Source: Cryobacterium sp. HLT2-28 (GTDB taxonomy: Bacteria; Actinomycetota; Actinomycetes; Actinomycetales; Microbacteriaceae). Taken from it: a stretch of DNA of 64,000 bases. The translations under genes and the position numbers were made by a program. Below the pieces are notes generated by a model. The model had not been told where the DNA came from and did not search any database. It saw only the letters and a list, made by a program, of their open reading frames with translations. The stretch covers positions 89,460 through 153,459 of the forward strand of contig NZ_SOFH01000017.1 in NCBI RefSeq assembly GCF_004402495.1, in the 5' to 3' direction. Of the stretch, positions 17,136 through 25,563 are shown piece after piece; the first letter of the stretch is position 1; every line of letters begins with the position of its first letter.

Positions 17136-17444
17136 TCAGGTCTGCTCGACGGCCACGGCCATCGGAGACGCGATAGCGGATCTCCCGGCCACTCGGATGC
17201 CGGATGGGCCGCGGCCGTCGGTGCGCAGGTCGTAGATGGCCAGCACGTGCACACCGAGATACTCGGCGAGCTCACTCGTCGTGAGGACTGGCTCGAGGCC
17301 GAGCCCAGAGAGGATTTCGGCATTCATATACCGTAGGTGTCCGAGGACACCCCAACTCACTCGAACTGGGTCGTGCACCCTCTCCGCGAACGCCCAAAAC
17401 AGACTGGCGCCGCGGAATATACGGTGAACAAACGTCGAATGCAT
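17136..17444 (-). CDS. AlpA/excisionase-like helix-turn-helix protein beside attR
   Basis: The C-terminal half reads EPVLTTSELAEYLGVHVLAI, YDLRTDGRGPSGIRVAGR, the MerR/excisionase-type winged helix found in Xis and AlpA proteins of tRNA-inserted elements. The usual ending (RYRxSDVxxWL) is missing and is replaced by RSAIASPMAVAVEQT, so the protein may be truncated or frame-changed. ATG 17444 has GGAAGGG upstream; an internal ATG at 17327 would give the helix-turn-helix only. Position 52 bp from the att repeat is typical for an excisionase. The integrase expected next to it is absent. Confidence 0.55.
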   Translation of the reverse strand: MHSTFVHRIFRGASLFWAFAERVHDPVRVSWGVLGHLRYMNAEILSGLGLEPVLTTSELAEYLGVHVLAIYDLRTDGRGPSGIRVAGRSAIASPMAVAVEQT

Positions 17445-17495
17445 CAAGTCTTGCCCTTCCAATGAGGACAAGAAACCCAGGTCAAACTATTTCTC

Positions 17496-17536
17496 GTGTA
17501 GCGGGAGCGGGAATTGAACCCGCGACACCACGATTA
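17496..17536. repeat. attR: 41-bp repeat inside the intact tRNA-Met
   Basis: Identical to 1520-1560 and overlapping the 3' half of the tRNA-Met gene. As the tRNA lies on the minus strand, an element entering at its 3' end must lie to the left, which is where the island genes are. Confidence 0.88.
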
Positions 17537-17572
17537 TGAGCCGTGTGCTCTAACCAACTGAGCTACCCCGCC
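17499..17572 (-). tRNA. tRNA-Met (CAT), integration target of the island
   Basis: A complete cloverleaf: 7-bp acceptor stem (GGCGGGG with TCCCGCT, G-U at both ends), D stem GCTC/GAGC, anticodon stem CACGG/TCGTG with loop CTCATAA (anticodon CAT), and T arm GCGGG-TTCAATT-CCCGC. The CCA end is not fully coded. Elongator Met is most likely; an Ile2 with modified CAU cannot be ruled out from sequence. Confidence 0.92.
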
Positions 17573-17605
17573 ACGGCCTGTCGGCTGCAAGAGCTTCCAA
17601 GCCTG

Positions 17606-17677
<72 letters not shown>

Positions 17678-17763
17678 AGAACTTCCAACGGGCAGAAGCT
17701 GAGCCTTTGTTTTTCGGCAACCGGTAAAGATTATCACCAACTTTGCCTGCCCGTTGACCGCGC

Positions 17764-19635
17764 TCAGTCGATGGGCAGCCGAACCCCCGGAAGCGCCCAC
17801 GCCGTGAACGATGGGCCGACAACCGTGAAGCGGATGCCGCCGGCATCCACGCCCAGTTCGGCGTCGCCGAAGAGCCTCGTGGCGGCCTCCGCTCCCGCCA
17901 CCGCCCAGCCGGGGACCACGGCCTCGCCGGCCGCACGGGCGGCCACCAGAAGCACCGACTCCCCCGCGGTTTCGCGCAGGTAGACGAGCACGTCCTCGCC
18001 GACGTGCAGCCAGCGCATCCCGCCCTCGGTCAGCGCGGGGTGCCCCGTGCGCAGGTGGATCAGCGCCGAGTACAGCTCGATCGTGTCCGCGACCTGCGGC
18101 TCGTCGACGCTCGGCCACGGGATCGGGGTGCGGGAGTGCTCCCCGTCGACCCCGACGAGGCCGAATTCGTCGCCGGCGAAGATCATCGGGATGCCGGGCA
18201 GCGTCACCGACATCCCGAAGGCGACCGGCACGCCGCGGTCGATCGCGTGGGTGCGGAACCGGGGGGTGTCGTGGGTGTCGAGGGCGTTCATCGTGGACAG
18301 CCGGGTGCGCCACGGGAAGCCGGCGACGAACCGTTGGTGGGTGGCGACGAACTGGTGCCCGTCGTACTGCGGGATCGAAGAGTAGGGCAGGCCGAAGAAC
18401 GACGACGACGGGCTGCCCGGCCGCGACAGCCAGCTCCAGAGCGGCCGGGTGAAGTTCGTGTAGGTCATCGCGCCGTGCCAGCCGTCACCCTGGAAGTCGG
18501 CCGACGCGTCGTTGGTCGACTCCCCCAGCAGGAGCGTGTCGGGGTTGGCCTCGATCATGGTGCGACGGATGGTCTGCCGCACCTCGGCGTTCAGGTCCTC
18601 GCCCGCGAGCCGGCCCGTCATGTTGGCCACGTCGATCCGCCAGCCGTCCAGGTGGAACGGCGCCTGCAGCCACTTCGCGACGACGGACCCGGGGCCCTCG
18701 ATGAAGCGGGTGCGGAGCTCGGCGGATGCCCAGTTGAACTTGGGCAGGGTCGGCACCCCGAACCACGAGGTGTAGCTGCCGTGCTCGGCGTCGAGCCAGT
18801 AGTAGAAGGAGCTCTCCGCGGCATCCGGGCTCAAATGCGCGGCCCGGAACCACTCGTGCCGGTCGCCGGAGTGGTTGGAGGTGAGGTCGCCGATCACCTT
18901 GAAGCCCCGGTCGTGGGCGGCCTCGACCAGGCGCACGAGGGCGGCGTCGCCGCCGAGGGCCTCGTCGACCTCGCCGAAACTGGAGGCGTCGTAGCGGTGG
19001 TTCGACCCGGCCGGGAAGACCGGCGTGAGGTAGATCAGCGTGACTCCGAGCCGCTGCAGGTGGTCGAGGTGCAGGACGATGCCGTCGAGGTCGCCGCCGT
19101 AGAACTGGTGCGAGCGCCCCGGGCCGACCTGGTCGACCGGGTCGTCCCAAGCCGCGGGGATGCCCCACTCGGGGGTTTCCCGGGCGTCGGCGGCCGGGGA
19201 GCGCCCGAACCGGTCGGGGAAGATCTGGTAGATCACGCTGGAGGCGGCCCAGTCAGGCGCCGCCGGGTAGGCGAGCAGCTTGAAGTCCTCGGTGTCGAGG
19301 GTTTCGATGTCGGACAGGCCGGTGGCGTTCAGCCACCAGTGGGTCCCGTCGGCCAGGTCGATCAGGAACCGGTAGCCGTGCACCGGGTTCTCCACCACGA
19401 TGGCGGCCTCCCACCACTGCCAGCCGTCCGCCGCGCCGAGGAGCCTGGCCGCGTCGAATCGGGGCTCCTTGTCGGGGTTGGACCGGGCATAGACGCTCGC
19501 CACGGTCCCGAACGACTCGGGGATGCGCACCCGAACCGTGACGCTCTCGCCCAATTCGGGGTTCGGGGTGGAGACGTGAAGCGGCGAGCCGTCGTGGTGG
19601 GGCGTCAGGACGGAACGAAACCGCGGATCGGGCAC
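17764..19635 (-). CDS. GH13 maltodextrin glycosidase (cyclomaltodextrinase/neopullulanase type)
   Basis: A 623-residue cytosolic alpha-glucan hydrolase. Residues 1-125 form an N-terminal beta-sandwich (SVTVRVRIPESFGTVASVY, WWEAAIVVENPVHGYRFLI) as in CBM34-bearing neopullulanases, then the TIM barrel. Conserved regions: GDLTSNHSG, nucleophile Asp335 in HLDGWRIDVANM, acid Glu372 in LLLGESTN, transition-state Asp456 in ALDTHDTPR. It starts with ATG 19635 and follows malG by 6 bp, so it is the last gene of the maltodextrin operon and would cut imported oligomers. No signal peptide. Confidence 0.9.
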   Translation of the reverse strand: MPDPRFRSVLTPHHDGSPLHVSTPNPELGESVTVRVRIPESFGTVASVYARSNPDKEPRFDAARLLGAADGWQWWEAAIVVENPVHGYRFLIDLADGTHWWLNATGLSDIETLDTEDFKLLAYPAAPDWAASSVIYQIFPDRFGRSPAADARETPEWGIPAAWDDPVDQVGPGRSHQFYGGDLDGIVLHLDHLQRLGVTLIYLTPVFPAGSNHRYDASSFGEVDEALGGDAALVRLVEAAHDRGFKVIGDLTSNHSGDRHEWFRAAHLSPDAAESSFYYWLDAEHGSYTSWFGVPTLPKFNWASAELRTRFIEGPGSVVAKWLQAPFHLDGWRIDVANMTGRLAGEDLNAEVRQTIRRTMIEANPDTLLLGESTNDASADFQGDGWHGAMTYTNFTRPLWSWLSRPGSPSSSFFGLPYSSIPQYDGHQFVATHQRFVAGFPWRTRLSTMNALDTHDTPRFRTHAIDRGVPVAFGMSVTLPGIPMIFAGDEFGLVGVDGEHSRTPIPWPSVDEPQVADTIELYSALIHLRTGHPALTEGGMRWLHVGEDVLVYLRETAGESVLLVAARAAGEAVVPGWAVAGAEAATRLFGDAELGVDAGGIRFTVVGPSFTAWALPGVRLPID

Positions 19636-19641
19636 GGACCG

Positions 19642-20550
19642 CTACTTCACGGAGCCGGCGGTCAGGCCGCCGACGATGTACTTCTGCAGCCACAGGAACA
19701 GGGCCATCACCGGCAGTGCTGCGAGCACGGCGCCGGCCGCGAAGACCGAGTAGTTGCTGGAGAATTCCTGCGACACGAACTGGTACAGCCCCACGGCGAG
19801 GGTCTGCTTCTCGGGGGTGATCAGCACGATGCTGGCGATCACGAACTCGTTGGTGGTGCCCACGAAGGAGAGCAGTCCGACCACGGCGAGGATCGGCGCG
19901 ACCAGGCGCAGGATGATCGTGAAGAAGATCCGGGCGTGGCCGGCCCCGTCGATCTTGGCGGCCTCGTCGATCGAGGCCGGGACCGTGTTGAAGAAGCCGT
20001 ACATCAGGTAGGTGTTCACGCCGAGGGCGCCGCCGAGATAGACCATGATCAGGCCGACCTGCGAGTCGAGCCCGATCGCCGGGAAGATGTCGGAGATGCC
20101 GTTGAGCAGCAGGAAGATGGCCACCACGGCGAGCAGCTGCGGGAACATCTGCACCAGCACGAGCATCAGCAGGCCGGGGCGGCGGCCGACGAAGCGCATC
20201 CGGGAGAACGAGTAGGCGGCGAGAGCGCCGAGGAACACGGTGCAGAGCGAGGTGATGCCGCCGATCAGGAGGGTGTTGCCGTACCAGGCCGCGTAGGGCT
20301 GCTGGGGCAGGTTGAACAGGGTCTGGTAGCTGCCCAGGTCGACCTGGCTGAAGAGGCCGTTCGCCGTGATCAGGGTGCCACCGGGGTGCAGTGACGCGGA
20401 GAGCACGTAGAGCAGCGGGAACGCGGAGAAGACGACCATGATCGCGCCGACCAGGTGGCGCCAGCCGGTGCGGGAGAACCACCGGCCGAAGTTGAACGGT
20501 CGTTTCGTCGGGATGTACAGGTCGCTGGTTTCGGGGGCTGCAATCCGCAT
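19642..20550 (-). CDS. malG: Maltose/maltodextrin ABC transporter permease MalG
   Basis: A 302-residue inner-membrane permease with six hydrophobic segments. The EAA loop that docks on the ATPase reads FFNTVPASIDEAAKIDGAG and is in the expected place between segments 4 and 5 (residues 185-205). Lies 1 bp after malF; partner ATPase (MalK/MsmX) is not in the window, so a shared one is expected. Confidence 0.92.
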   Translation of the reverse strand: MRIAAPETSDLYIPTKRPFNFGRWFSRTGWRHLVGAIMVVFSAFPLLYVLSASLHPGGTLITANGLFSQVDLGSYQTLFNLPQQPYAAWYGNTLLIGGITSLCTVFLGALAAYSFSRMRFVGRRPGLLMLVLVQMFPQLLAVVAIFLLLNGISDIFPAIGLDSQVGLIMVYLGGALGVNTYLMYGFFNTVPASIDEAAKIDGAGHARIFFTIILRLVAPILAVVGLLSFVGTTNEFVIASIVLITPEKQTLAVGLYQFVSQEFSSNYSVFAAGAVLAALPVMALFLWLQKYIVGGLTAGSVK

Positions 20551-20551
20551 C

Positions 20552-22174
20552 TCAGTTCAACTCCTCTAGCGCCTTGGTCTGTTTGAAGCTGATGACCGAC
20601 ACGAGGGCCACCAGCAGGAAGATGATGATCGAGAACGCGCTGGCGAGGCCGTAGTCGCGGTTGGCGCCGACGAACGCGACCTTGTAGACCATCGAGATCA
20701 GGATGTCGGTGGAGCCGACGTTCACTCCGGCCGTGACGTCGCGGGGGCCGCCGTTGGTCAGCATGTAGATCAGGTTGAAGTTGTTGAAGTTGAACGCGAA
20801 CGAGGAGATCAACAGCGGGGCGACGGAGACCAGCAGCAGGGGCAGCTTGATCAGCCGGAACACCTGGAACGGCCTGGCGCCGTCGACCGTGGCAGCCTCC
20901 TGGATCTCGTCCGGGATCGACTGGAGCGCCCCGGTGCAGACCAGGAACATGTACGGGAAGCCGAGCCACAGGTTGACGAAGATGATGCTGAACTTGGCCA
21001 GCCATTCGTTCGTCAGCCACGGGATGTCGGCGCCGCCGAACAGCACCTGGTTGACGAAGCCGAACTGCGGGTTCAGCATCCCGGCCCAGACCAGCGCGGA
21101 GAGGAAGGCGGGGAACGCGTACGGCAGGATCAGGACCACCCGGTAGACGTTCCGGCCGCGCATCCGCAGGTCGTTGAACACGATCGCGAGGAACAGGCCC
21201 AGGCCGAAGGTGGTCAACACGGAGAGGAAGGCGAACGCGAAGGTCCACAGGGTCACGCTGATCAGCGGGCCGCGGATCGACTCGGAACCGAACGCCTTGG
21301 CGAAGTTGGCGAGGCCGACCTCGACCTTCCAGCCGGGCAGCAGTTCGGTGCCGTCGGCGGCGACGAACGAGCCGGTCTTGCCGTTGTCGGCGTAGACCGT
21401 GTTCGCCTTGGTGTCGGTCATCGTGCCGGCGGCCTCGTCGTAGACGAGGTCGGACAGGTAGAGGTAGGCCTTGGACCCGTCCGGGGTGCGGAGGGTCCCG
21501 TCGTTCGGGTCGTCCGAGAGCGGCACGGACAGCGCCGCGATCTTCTCCTGGTTGCCGACGATGTCGTTGAACTTGAGGCTGGCGTAACCGGGGAGCGCGA
21601 CCGCCTTGCCGGTGGCGTCGAGGGTGGCGTCGGTGACCGGGCGGAGCGGGGCATCCGTTCCGCCGAGGCTGACGGTTCCGTCGGGTTCGGTGACCAGGAA
21701 ACTGTAGTTGCCGAGTTGTTCGACGACGGTGAGCTTGTAGGTGGCCGAGTCGGGCACGCGCTGCTGGGAGGAGACGATCAGGGCGTTGATCGCGTCCTGC
21801 TTGGTGCTGTTGTGACCGGTTCCGTAGTTGGTGAACGCGATGTAGCCGGAGTAGCCGACCACGAAGATCTGGAAGATGAGCAGGAAGATCAGCCCGGGGG
21901 TGAGGTACTTGGCCGGCAGTTTCTGCTTGCTGAAGTAGATCCAGTTGACGATGAGGGTGACCAGGAGCACCGCGCCGAAGACGACCCAGTCGGCTCGGAG
22001 GAGGAGCACGAAGAGGGCATACACGCTGATCGCGTCGACGATGCCGAGCAGGAAGATCTTGACCAGGAGCGTCTTCACCCCGGCGGATGCCGCTTCGGCG
22101 ATGCGGGCGGCCTGTCGTGAGCGCTTCGACTCTCTGACCTGCGCCTCGTCGCGCTCGGTGCCTGGGTGGGTCAT
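20552..22174 (-). CDS. malF: Maltose/maltodextrin ABC transporter permease MalF
   Basis: A 540-residue permease. Two hydrophobic helices near residues 40-100, a long periplasmic-side (P2-like) domain of about 170 residues (ALIVSSQQRVPDSATYKLTV onward), then six helices with the EAA loop IPDEIQEAATVDGARPFQVF near residue 440. The large inserted domain is the hallmark of MalF against shorter sugar permeases. It pairs with MalG and receives substrate from the lipoprotein coded upstream. A strong stem-loop lies between malE and this gene. Confidence 0.93.
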   Translation of the reverse strand: MTHPGTERDEAQVRESKRSRQAARIAEAASAGVKTLLVKIFLLGIVDAISVYALFVLLLRADWVVFGAVLLVTLIVNWIYFSKQKLPAKYLTPGLIFLLIFQIFVVGYSGYIAFTNYGTGHNSTKQDAINALIVSSQQRVPDSATYKLTVVEQLGNYSFLVTEPDGTVSLGGTDAPLRPVTDATLDATGKAVALPGYASLKFNDIVGNQEKIAALSVPLSDDPNDGTLRTPDGSKAYLYLSDLVYDEAAGTMTDTKANTVYADNGKTGSFVAADGTELLPGWKVEVGLANFAKAFGSESIRGPLISVTLWTFAFAFLSVLTTFGLGLFLAIVFNDLRMRGRNVYRVVLILPYAFPAFLSALVWAGMLNPQFGFVNQVLFGGADIPWLTNEWLAKFSIIFVNLWLGFPYMFLVCTGALQSIPDEIQEAATVDGARPFQVFRLIKLPLLLVSVAPLLISSFAFNFNNFNLIYMLTNGGPRDVTAGVNVGSTDILISMVYKVAFVGANRDYGLASAFSIIIFLLVALVSVISFKQTKALEELN

Positions 22175-22279
22175 CTTCGTCCGCTCTCTGCCGCTATGCG
22201 TTGTGGATCTGTTCGCCTGCCGGTGCCGGACAGGGGACTACGTGGGCCGGGCCGCGTGACGCGGCGGGGCCGGTTGTCG

Positions 22280-22323
22280 CCCGGCTGCCCCCGGCCTCGA
22301 GTCAGAGGCCGGGGGCAGCCGGG
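22280..22323 (-). terminator. 19-bp perfect stem-loop between malE and malF
   Basis: Two 19-base arms (22280-22298 and 22305-22323) pair without mismatch around the 6-base loop gagtca. No U run follows. It lies 16 bp behind the malE stop and 105 bp before malF. Such intercistronic hairpins stabilise the upstream binding-protein message and reduce read-through, raising MalE over MalF/G; that role is known for mal operons and inferred here. Confidence 0.7.
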
Positions 22324-22339
22324 TAACGGGGTGGTGCGC

Positions 22340-23572
22340 CTACTTGATGGCGGTCTGGATGTCGGCCGTCATCTTCTGCCACAGCGCCGTGGGGTCACCC
22401 TGGCCGCTGATGATCGCGGCCTCGGTGACGCCCCAGAACTGCCAGACCTTGCCCATCTGCGGGATGCTGGGCATCGGGACGGCCTTGGCCGCGACCGCGC
22501 CGAAGCCGGCGGTGATCGGGTCGGCGCTGGCTGCCTCGAAGGCCGAGGTCAGTGCCGGTGCACGGCCGCCGACCTTGTACAGCTCGGTCTGGACCTTTTC
22601 GCTGCCGATGTAGTTCACCAGGAACTCGTTGGCTGCGATGGCGTTCTTGGACTTGGCGGAGACGACGAAGCCCTGCACGCCGACGAACGGCTGCGCGGTT
22701 TCGCCACCGGCGGACGGGATCGGGTCGACGGCCACGTTGATTCCGGCCTTCTGGGCGTCCGGCACGTTCCACGGGCCGGTGATCAGGAACGGCGAGGCGC
22801 CGGCGTTGAACTTCTCCTTGGCGATGTCGCCGGTGACGTTCACGCTGAGGTGTCCGGCGGCGCCTTCCTTGGCGAGCCAGGCTGCGTAGGCCTCACCACC
22901 GGCGTTGCCGATGGACAGGTCGCCGGCGTTGTAGCTGCCGTCGGCGTTGGTGCCGAAGACGGGGGCGCCGAACGAGGTCTGGAACGGGTACAGGTGGTAC
23001 GGGTCGGACTCCGGGCCGACCTGCACGAGGTACGGGAATTCGGTTCCGGCTGCTGTGCCGGCCGCGATCATGTCGTCGTAGGTGGCCGGCGCGGTGGGCG
23101 CGAGGGCCGTGTTGCGCAGGAGGGCGATGTTCTCGATCGAGTACGGCACGCCGTAGGTCTTGCCCTCGACGCTCATGGCGGTGACGGCGACCTTCTGGAA
23201 GTCCTTGGCCGTGTCGCCGAGCTCAACCGGCTGCACGACGCCGTTGCCGACGAAGTTGCCGAGCCAGTCGTGGGCGGCGATGGTCACGTCGGGGCCCTTT
23301 CCGGTGGGAACCTGGGCGATGAACTGCTCCTGGATCTTCCCGAAGTCCTTCTGGACGAGCTTGACCGTGACGCCGGATTCCTTGGTGAAGGCCGCTGCCG
23401 CGTCCTTCAGCACGGCCGCGCGGTCGGCGTCGACCCAGACCGTGAGCGTGCTGGAGGCCGCATCGGAGCTGCCGCTCTTGGAGGACGAGGCGCCGGAGCA
23501 TCCGGCCAGGGCGAGGGAAGCGGCGACCGCGACTGCGCCGGCAGCCAGCAGGCCTTTCTTATTCACCATCAT
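22340..23572 (-). CDS. malE: Maltose/maltodextrin-binding lipoprotein MalE
   Basis: A 410-residue solute-binding protein. A lipoprotein signal peptide KKGLLAAGAVAVAASLALAG ends at the lipobox LAGC, so it is anchored on the outer face of the membrane. The mature part has the family 1 features VWVDADRAAVLKDAAAAFTK near the start, GKGPDVTIAAHDWLGNF, and an FLITGPWNVP ligand-domain motif. ATG 23572 (or 23569) is used because AAAGG lies 10 nt upstream; a longer frame would put a hydrophilic stretch ahead of the signal. Controlled by the operator at 23607-23620. Confidence 0.93.
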   Translation of the reverse strand: MMVNKKGLLAAGAVAVAASLALAGCSGASSSKSGSSDAASSTLTVWVDADRAAVLKDAAAAFTKESGVTVKLVQKDFGKIQEQFIAQVPTGKGPDVTIAAHDWLGNFVGNGVVQPVELGDTAKDFQKVAVTAMSVEGKTYGVPYSIENIALLRNTALAPTAPATYDDMIAAGTAAGTEFPYLVQVGPESDPYHLYPFQTSFGAPVFGTNADGSYNAGDLSIGNAGGEAYAAWLAKEGAAGHLSVNVTGDIAKEKFNAGASPFLITGPWNVPDAQKAGINVAVDPIPSAGGETAQPFVGVQGFVVSAKSKNAIAANEFLVNYIGSEKVQTELYKVGGRAPALTSAFEAASADPITAGFGAVAAKAVPMPSIPQMGKVWQFWGVTEAAIISGQGDPTALWQKMTADIQTAIK

Positions 23573-23606
23573 TGGTGTGTGCCTTTCGTAAGGACATTGA
23601 CAATTG

Positions 23607-23620
23607 TGCAAGCGTTTACA
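23607..23620. promoter_or_regulatory. LacI-family operator at the malE promoter
   Basis: TGCAAGCGTTTACA matches TGnAAnCGnTTnCA, the MalR/CcpA/LacI-type 14-bp consensus, at every fixed position. It directly follows the -10 box of the malE promoter, covering the start point, a roadblock site for a repressor. Confidence 0.82.
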
Positions 23621-23649
23621 TGTATAGCTTCTCGCAGATCGATTGACAA
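23621..23649 (-). promoter_or_regulatory. malE promoter
   Basis: On the minus strand TTGTCA (23649-23644) and TATACA (23626-23621) are 17 bp apart. The operator abuts the -10 box, and the malE ATG follows about 50 bp later. Spacing and position fit a sigma-70 promoter well. Confidence 0.65.
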
Positions 23650-23704
23650 CTCAAGAGCTTGAGCCGACGAATTTATTTGTTGAGTTCGTTTAACGGGAAT
23701 GCCA

Positions 23705-23718
23705 TGCAAGCGCTTCCA
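23705..23718. promoter_or_regulatory. LacI-family operator upstream of the alpha-glucosidase gene
   Basis: TGCAAGCGCTTCCA also fits TGnAAnCGnTTnCA at all fixed positions. It lies 32 bp before the ATG of the divergent alpha-glucosidase, so both directions of the regulon answer to the same repressor class. Confidence 0.82.
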
Positions 23719-23749
23719 TGTTGTGGAGAATGCCGTAAGGTTTTCTTTC

Positions 23750-25417
23750 ATGACAGGCACTGAGTGGTGGCGAACCGCAGTTATTTACCAGATCTATCCC
23801 CGTTCCTTTGCGGACGCCAACGGTGATGGGATGGGTGATCTCGCCGGCATCACCGGGCGTCTCCCGGCCCTCCGCGACCTCGGGATCGACGCCATCTGGC
23901 TGTCCCCGTTCTACACGTCTCCCCAGCACGACGCCGGCTACGACGTGGCCGACTACTGCGACGTCGACCCGATCTTCGGTTCCCTCGCCGACTTCGACAC
24001 CCTGGTGCGCACCGCCCACGAGCTGGCCATCCGGGTGATCGTCGACCTGGTGCCCAACCACTCCTCGAGCGATCACCCGTGGTTCCAGGCCGCACTCGCC
24101 GCCCCGGAGGGCAGCGCCGAGCGGGCGCACTACATCTTCCGCGAGGGCAAGGGCGAGATGGGCGAGCTTCCGCCGAACAACTGGGAATCCGTCTTCGGCG
24201 GCAACGCCTGGACCCGCGTCACAAACCCCGACGGCACGCCCGGCCAGTGGTACCTGCACCTCTTCGACACCACCCAGCCCGACTTCGACTGGGACAACGA
24301 GTGGGTGCGGGCGCAGTTCCGCGGCGTGCTCCGGTTCTGGCTCGACCGCGGTGCCGACGGCTTCCGGGTGGACGTCGCGCACGGCATGATCAAGGCGGCC
24401 GGGCTTCCCGACTACACCGCTCCCGTCGAGGGCGGCAGCATGGGCGGCGCCTCGGTGCTCGAGCCGGGCATCATCGCCGAGTGGGCCGAGACGGCGCCGT
24501 ATTGGGCGCAGGGCGGTGTGCACGAGATCTACCGGGACTGGCGCCTCGTGCTCGACGAGTACCCCGGGCAGCGCATCCTCGCCGCCGAGGCGTGGGTCGA
24601 CCCGCTGCGCCGCGTCGCCGAATGGGTGCGCCCCGACGAAATGCACCAGGCCTTCAACTTCGCCTACCTCGAGACGCCGTGGAGCGGCCCGGCCCTGCGC
24701 CGGGTCGTCGACGACTCCCTCGAGGCGTTCAGCGCCGTCGGCGCCCCGAGCACCTGGGTGCTGTCCAACCATGACGTCGTGCGCCACGCCTCCCGGCTGG
24801 CCCTCACCGCGGAGAACCTGCAGGGCCACGGCATCGGCCCGAAGACGGCGGGCCTGCCCGACCCCGTGGTGGGCCTGCAGCGCGCCCGCGCGGCGACCGC
24901 GCTGATGCTCGCCCTGCCGGGCTCCAGCTACCTCTACCAGGGCGAGGAACTCGGGCTGCCCGAGGTCATCGACCTGCCGGACGCCTCCCGCGAGGACCCA
25001 ACCTGGTTCCGCACCAACGGTGAACGGTACGGCCGCGACGGATGCCGGGTGCCCCTGCCCTGGGAGGGTTCAGCGCCCTCCTATGGTTTCGGCCCGACCT
25101 CGGCCAGCTGGCTGCCGCAGCCCGCGGGCTGGGGCGCCCTCGCCCGCGACGCCCAGGACGGCGTCGCCGGGTCGACCCTCGAACTGTACAAGCTCGCACT
25201 GCGCCTGCGCCGGGAGCACGCCCTCGGGCTGGGCTCGGTGGAGTGGCGGGGCGGGTTCGGCGACGAGGTCGTGCACTTCCGGAACGGCGGAGTGGTGGTC
25301 GTCGCGAACACGGGCACCGAGCCGATCGAGCTGCCGGCCGGGGAACTGCTGCTGGACAGTGAGCCGATCGCCGGACGCACCCTGCCCGGCGACACGACGG
25401 CCTGGCTGCGCGCCTAG
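23750..25417 (+). CDS. GH13 alpha-glucosidase (oligo-1,6-glucosidase/maltase group)
   Basis: A 555-residue exo-acting enzyme that releases glucose from maltodextrins. It opens MTGTEWWRTAVIYQIYPRSF, classic for GH13 subfamilies 23/30. Conserved regions: IVDLVPNHSS, nucleophile Asp in GFRVDVAHGM, acid Glu in ILAAEAWVDP, Asp in VLSNHDVVRH. ATG 23750 is chosen: the ORF back to 23699 overlaps the LacI operator and lacks a usable site. Divergent from malE, same operator class, so part of the maltodextrin regulon. Confidence 0.92.
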   Translation: MTGTEWWRTAVIYQIYPRSFADANGDGMGDLAGITGRLPALRDLGIDAIWLSPFYTSPQHDAGYDVADYCDVDPIFGSLADFDTLVRTAHELAIRVIVDLVPNHSSSDHPWFQAALAAPEGSAERAHYIFREGKGEMGELPPNNWESVFGGNAWTRVTNPDGTPGQWYLHLFDTTQPDFDWDNEWVRAQFRGVLRFWLDRGADGFRVDVAHGMIKAAGLPDYTAPVEGGSMGGASVLEPGIIAEWAETAPYWAQGGVHEIYRDWRLVLDEYPGQRILAAEAWVDPLRRVAEWVRPDEMHQAFNFAYLETPWSGPALRRVVDDSLEAFSAVGAPSTWVLSNHDVVRHASRLALTAENLQGHGIGPKTAGLPDPVVGLQRARAATALMLALPGSSYLYQGEELGLPEVIDLPDASREDPTWFRTNGERYGRDGCRVPLPWEGSAPSYGFGPTSASWLPQPAGWGALARDAQDGVAGSTLELYKLALRLRREHALGLGSVEWRGGFGDEVVHFRNGGVVVVANTGTEPIELPAGELLLDSEPIAGRTLPGDTTAWLRA

Positions 25418-25431
25418 GCTCCACCGCGCGC

Positions 25432-25470
25432 CGCGGCAACCGCGGCAACGCGGCAGCCGCGGCAACGGGG
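25432..25470. repeat. Short tandem repeat (CCGCGGCAA units)
   Basis: Four imperfect copies of a 9-12 bp unit (CCGCGGCAA, one copy CGCGGCAG) follow the alpha-glucosidase stop. Not coding in either direction as far as I can tell. Confidence 0.6.
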
Positions 25471-25498
25471 TAACGCGCTGGCGCCGACGTCTGCTCGC

Positions 25499-25563
25499 GA
25501 ATGCAGGATGCCACGCCGGGCGGGGCCCTGCCCGGCCTTGCCCGGCCGGCGCATCCTGCATTC
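25499..25563. repeat. 13-bp inverted repeat between convergent genes
   Basis: GAATGCAGGATGC (25499-25511) is the exact reverse complement of GCATCCTGCATTC (25551-25563); the 39-base loop itself is GC-rich and can pair (ccgggc/gcccgg). The right arm contains the stop codon of the DUF559 gene. It may end transcripts from both sides. Bases of the right arm recur at 26605-26619. Confidence 0.75.

Noticed and set aside
18004..20394. 796-codon plus-strand open frame opposite the glycosidase and malG
   Set aside because: It is a shadow of genes with family motifs on the minus strand. Its product is Arg/Gly/His-rich without domains, and high GC makes such frames common.
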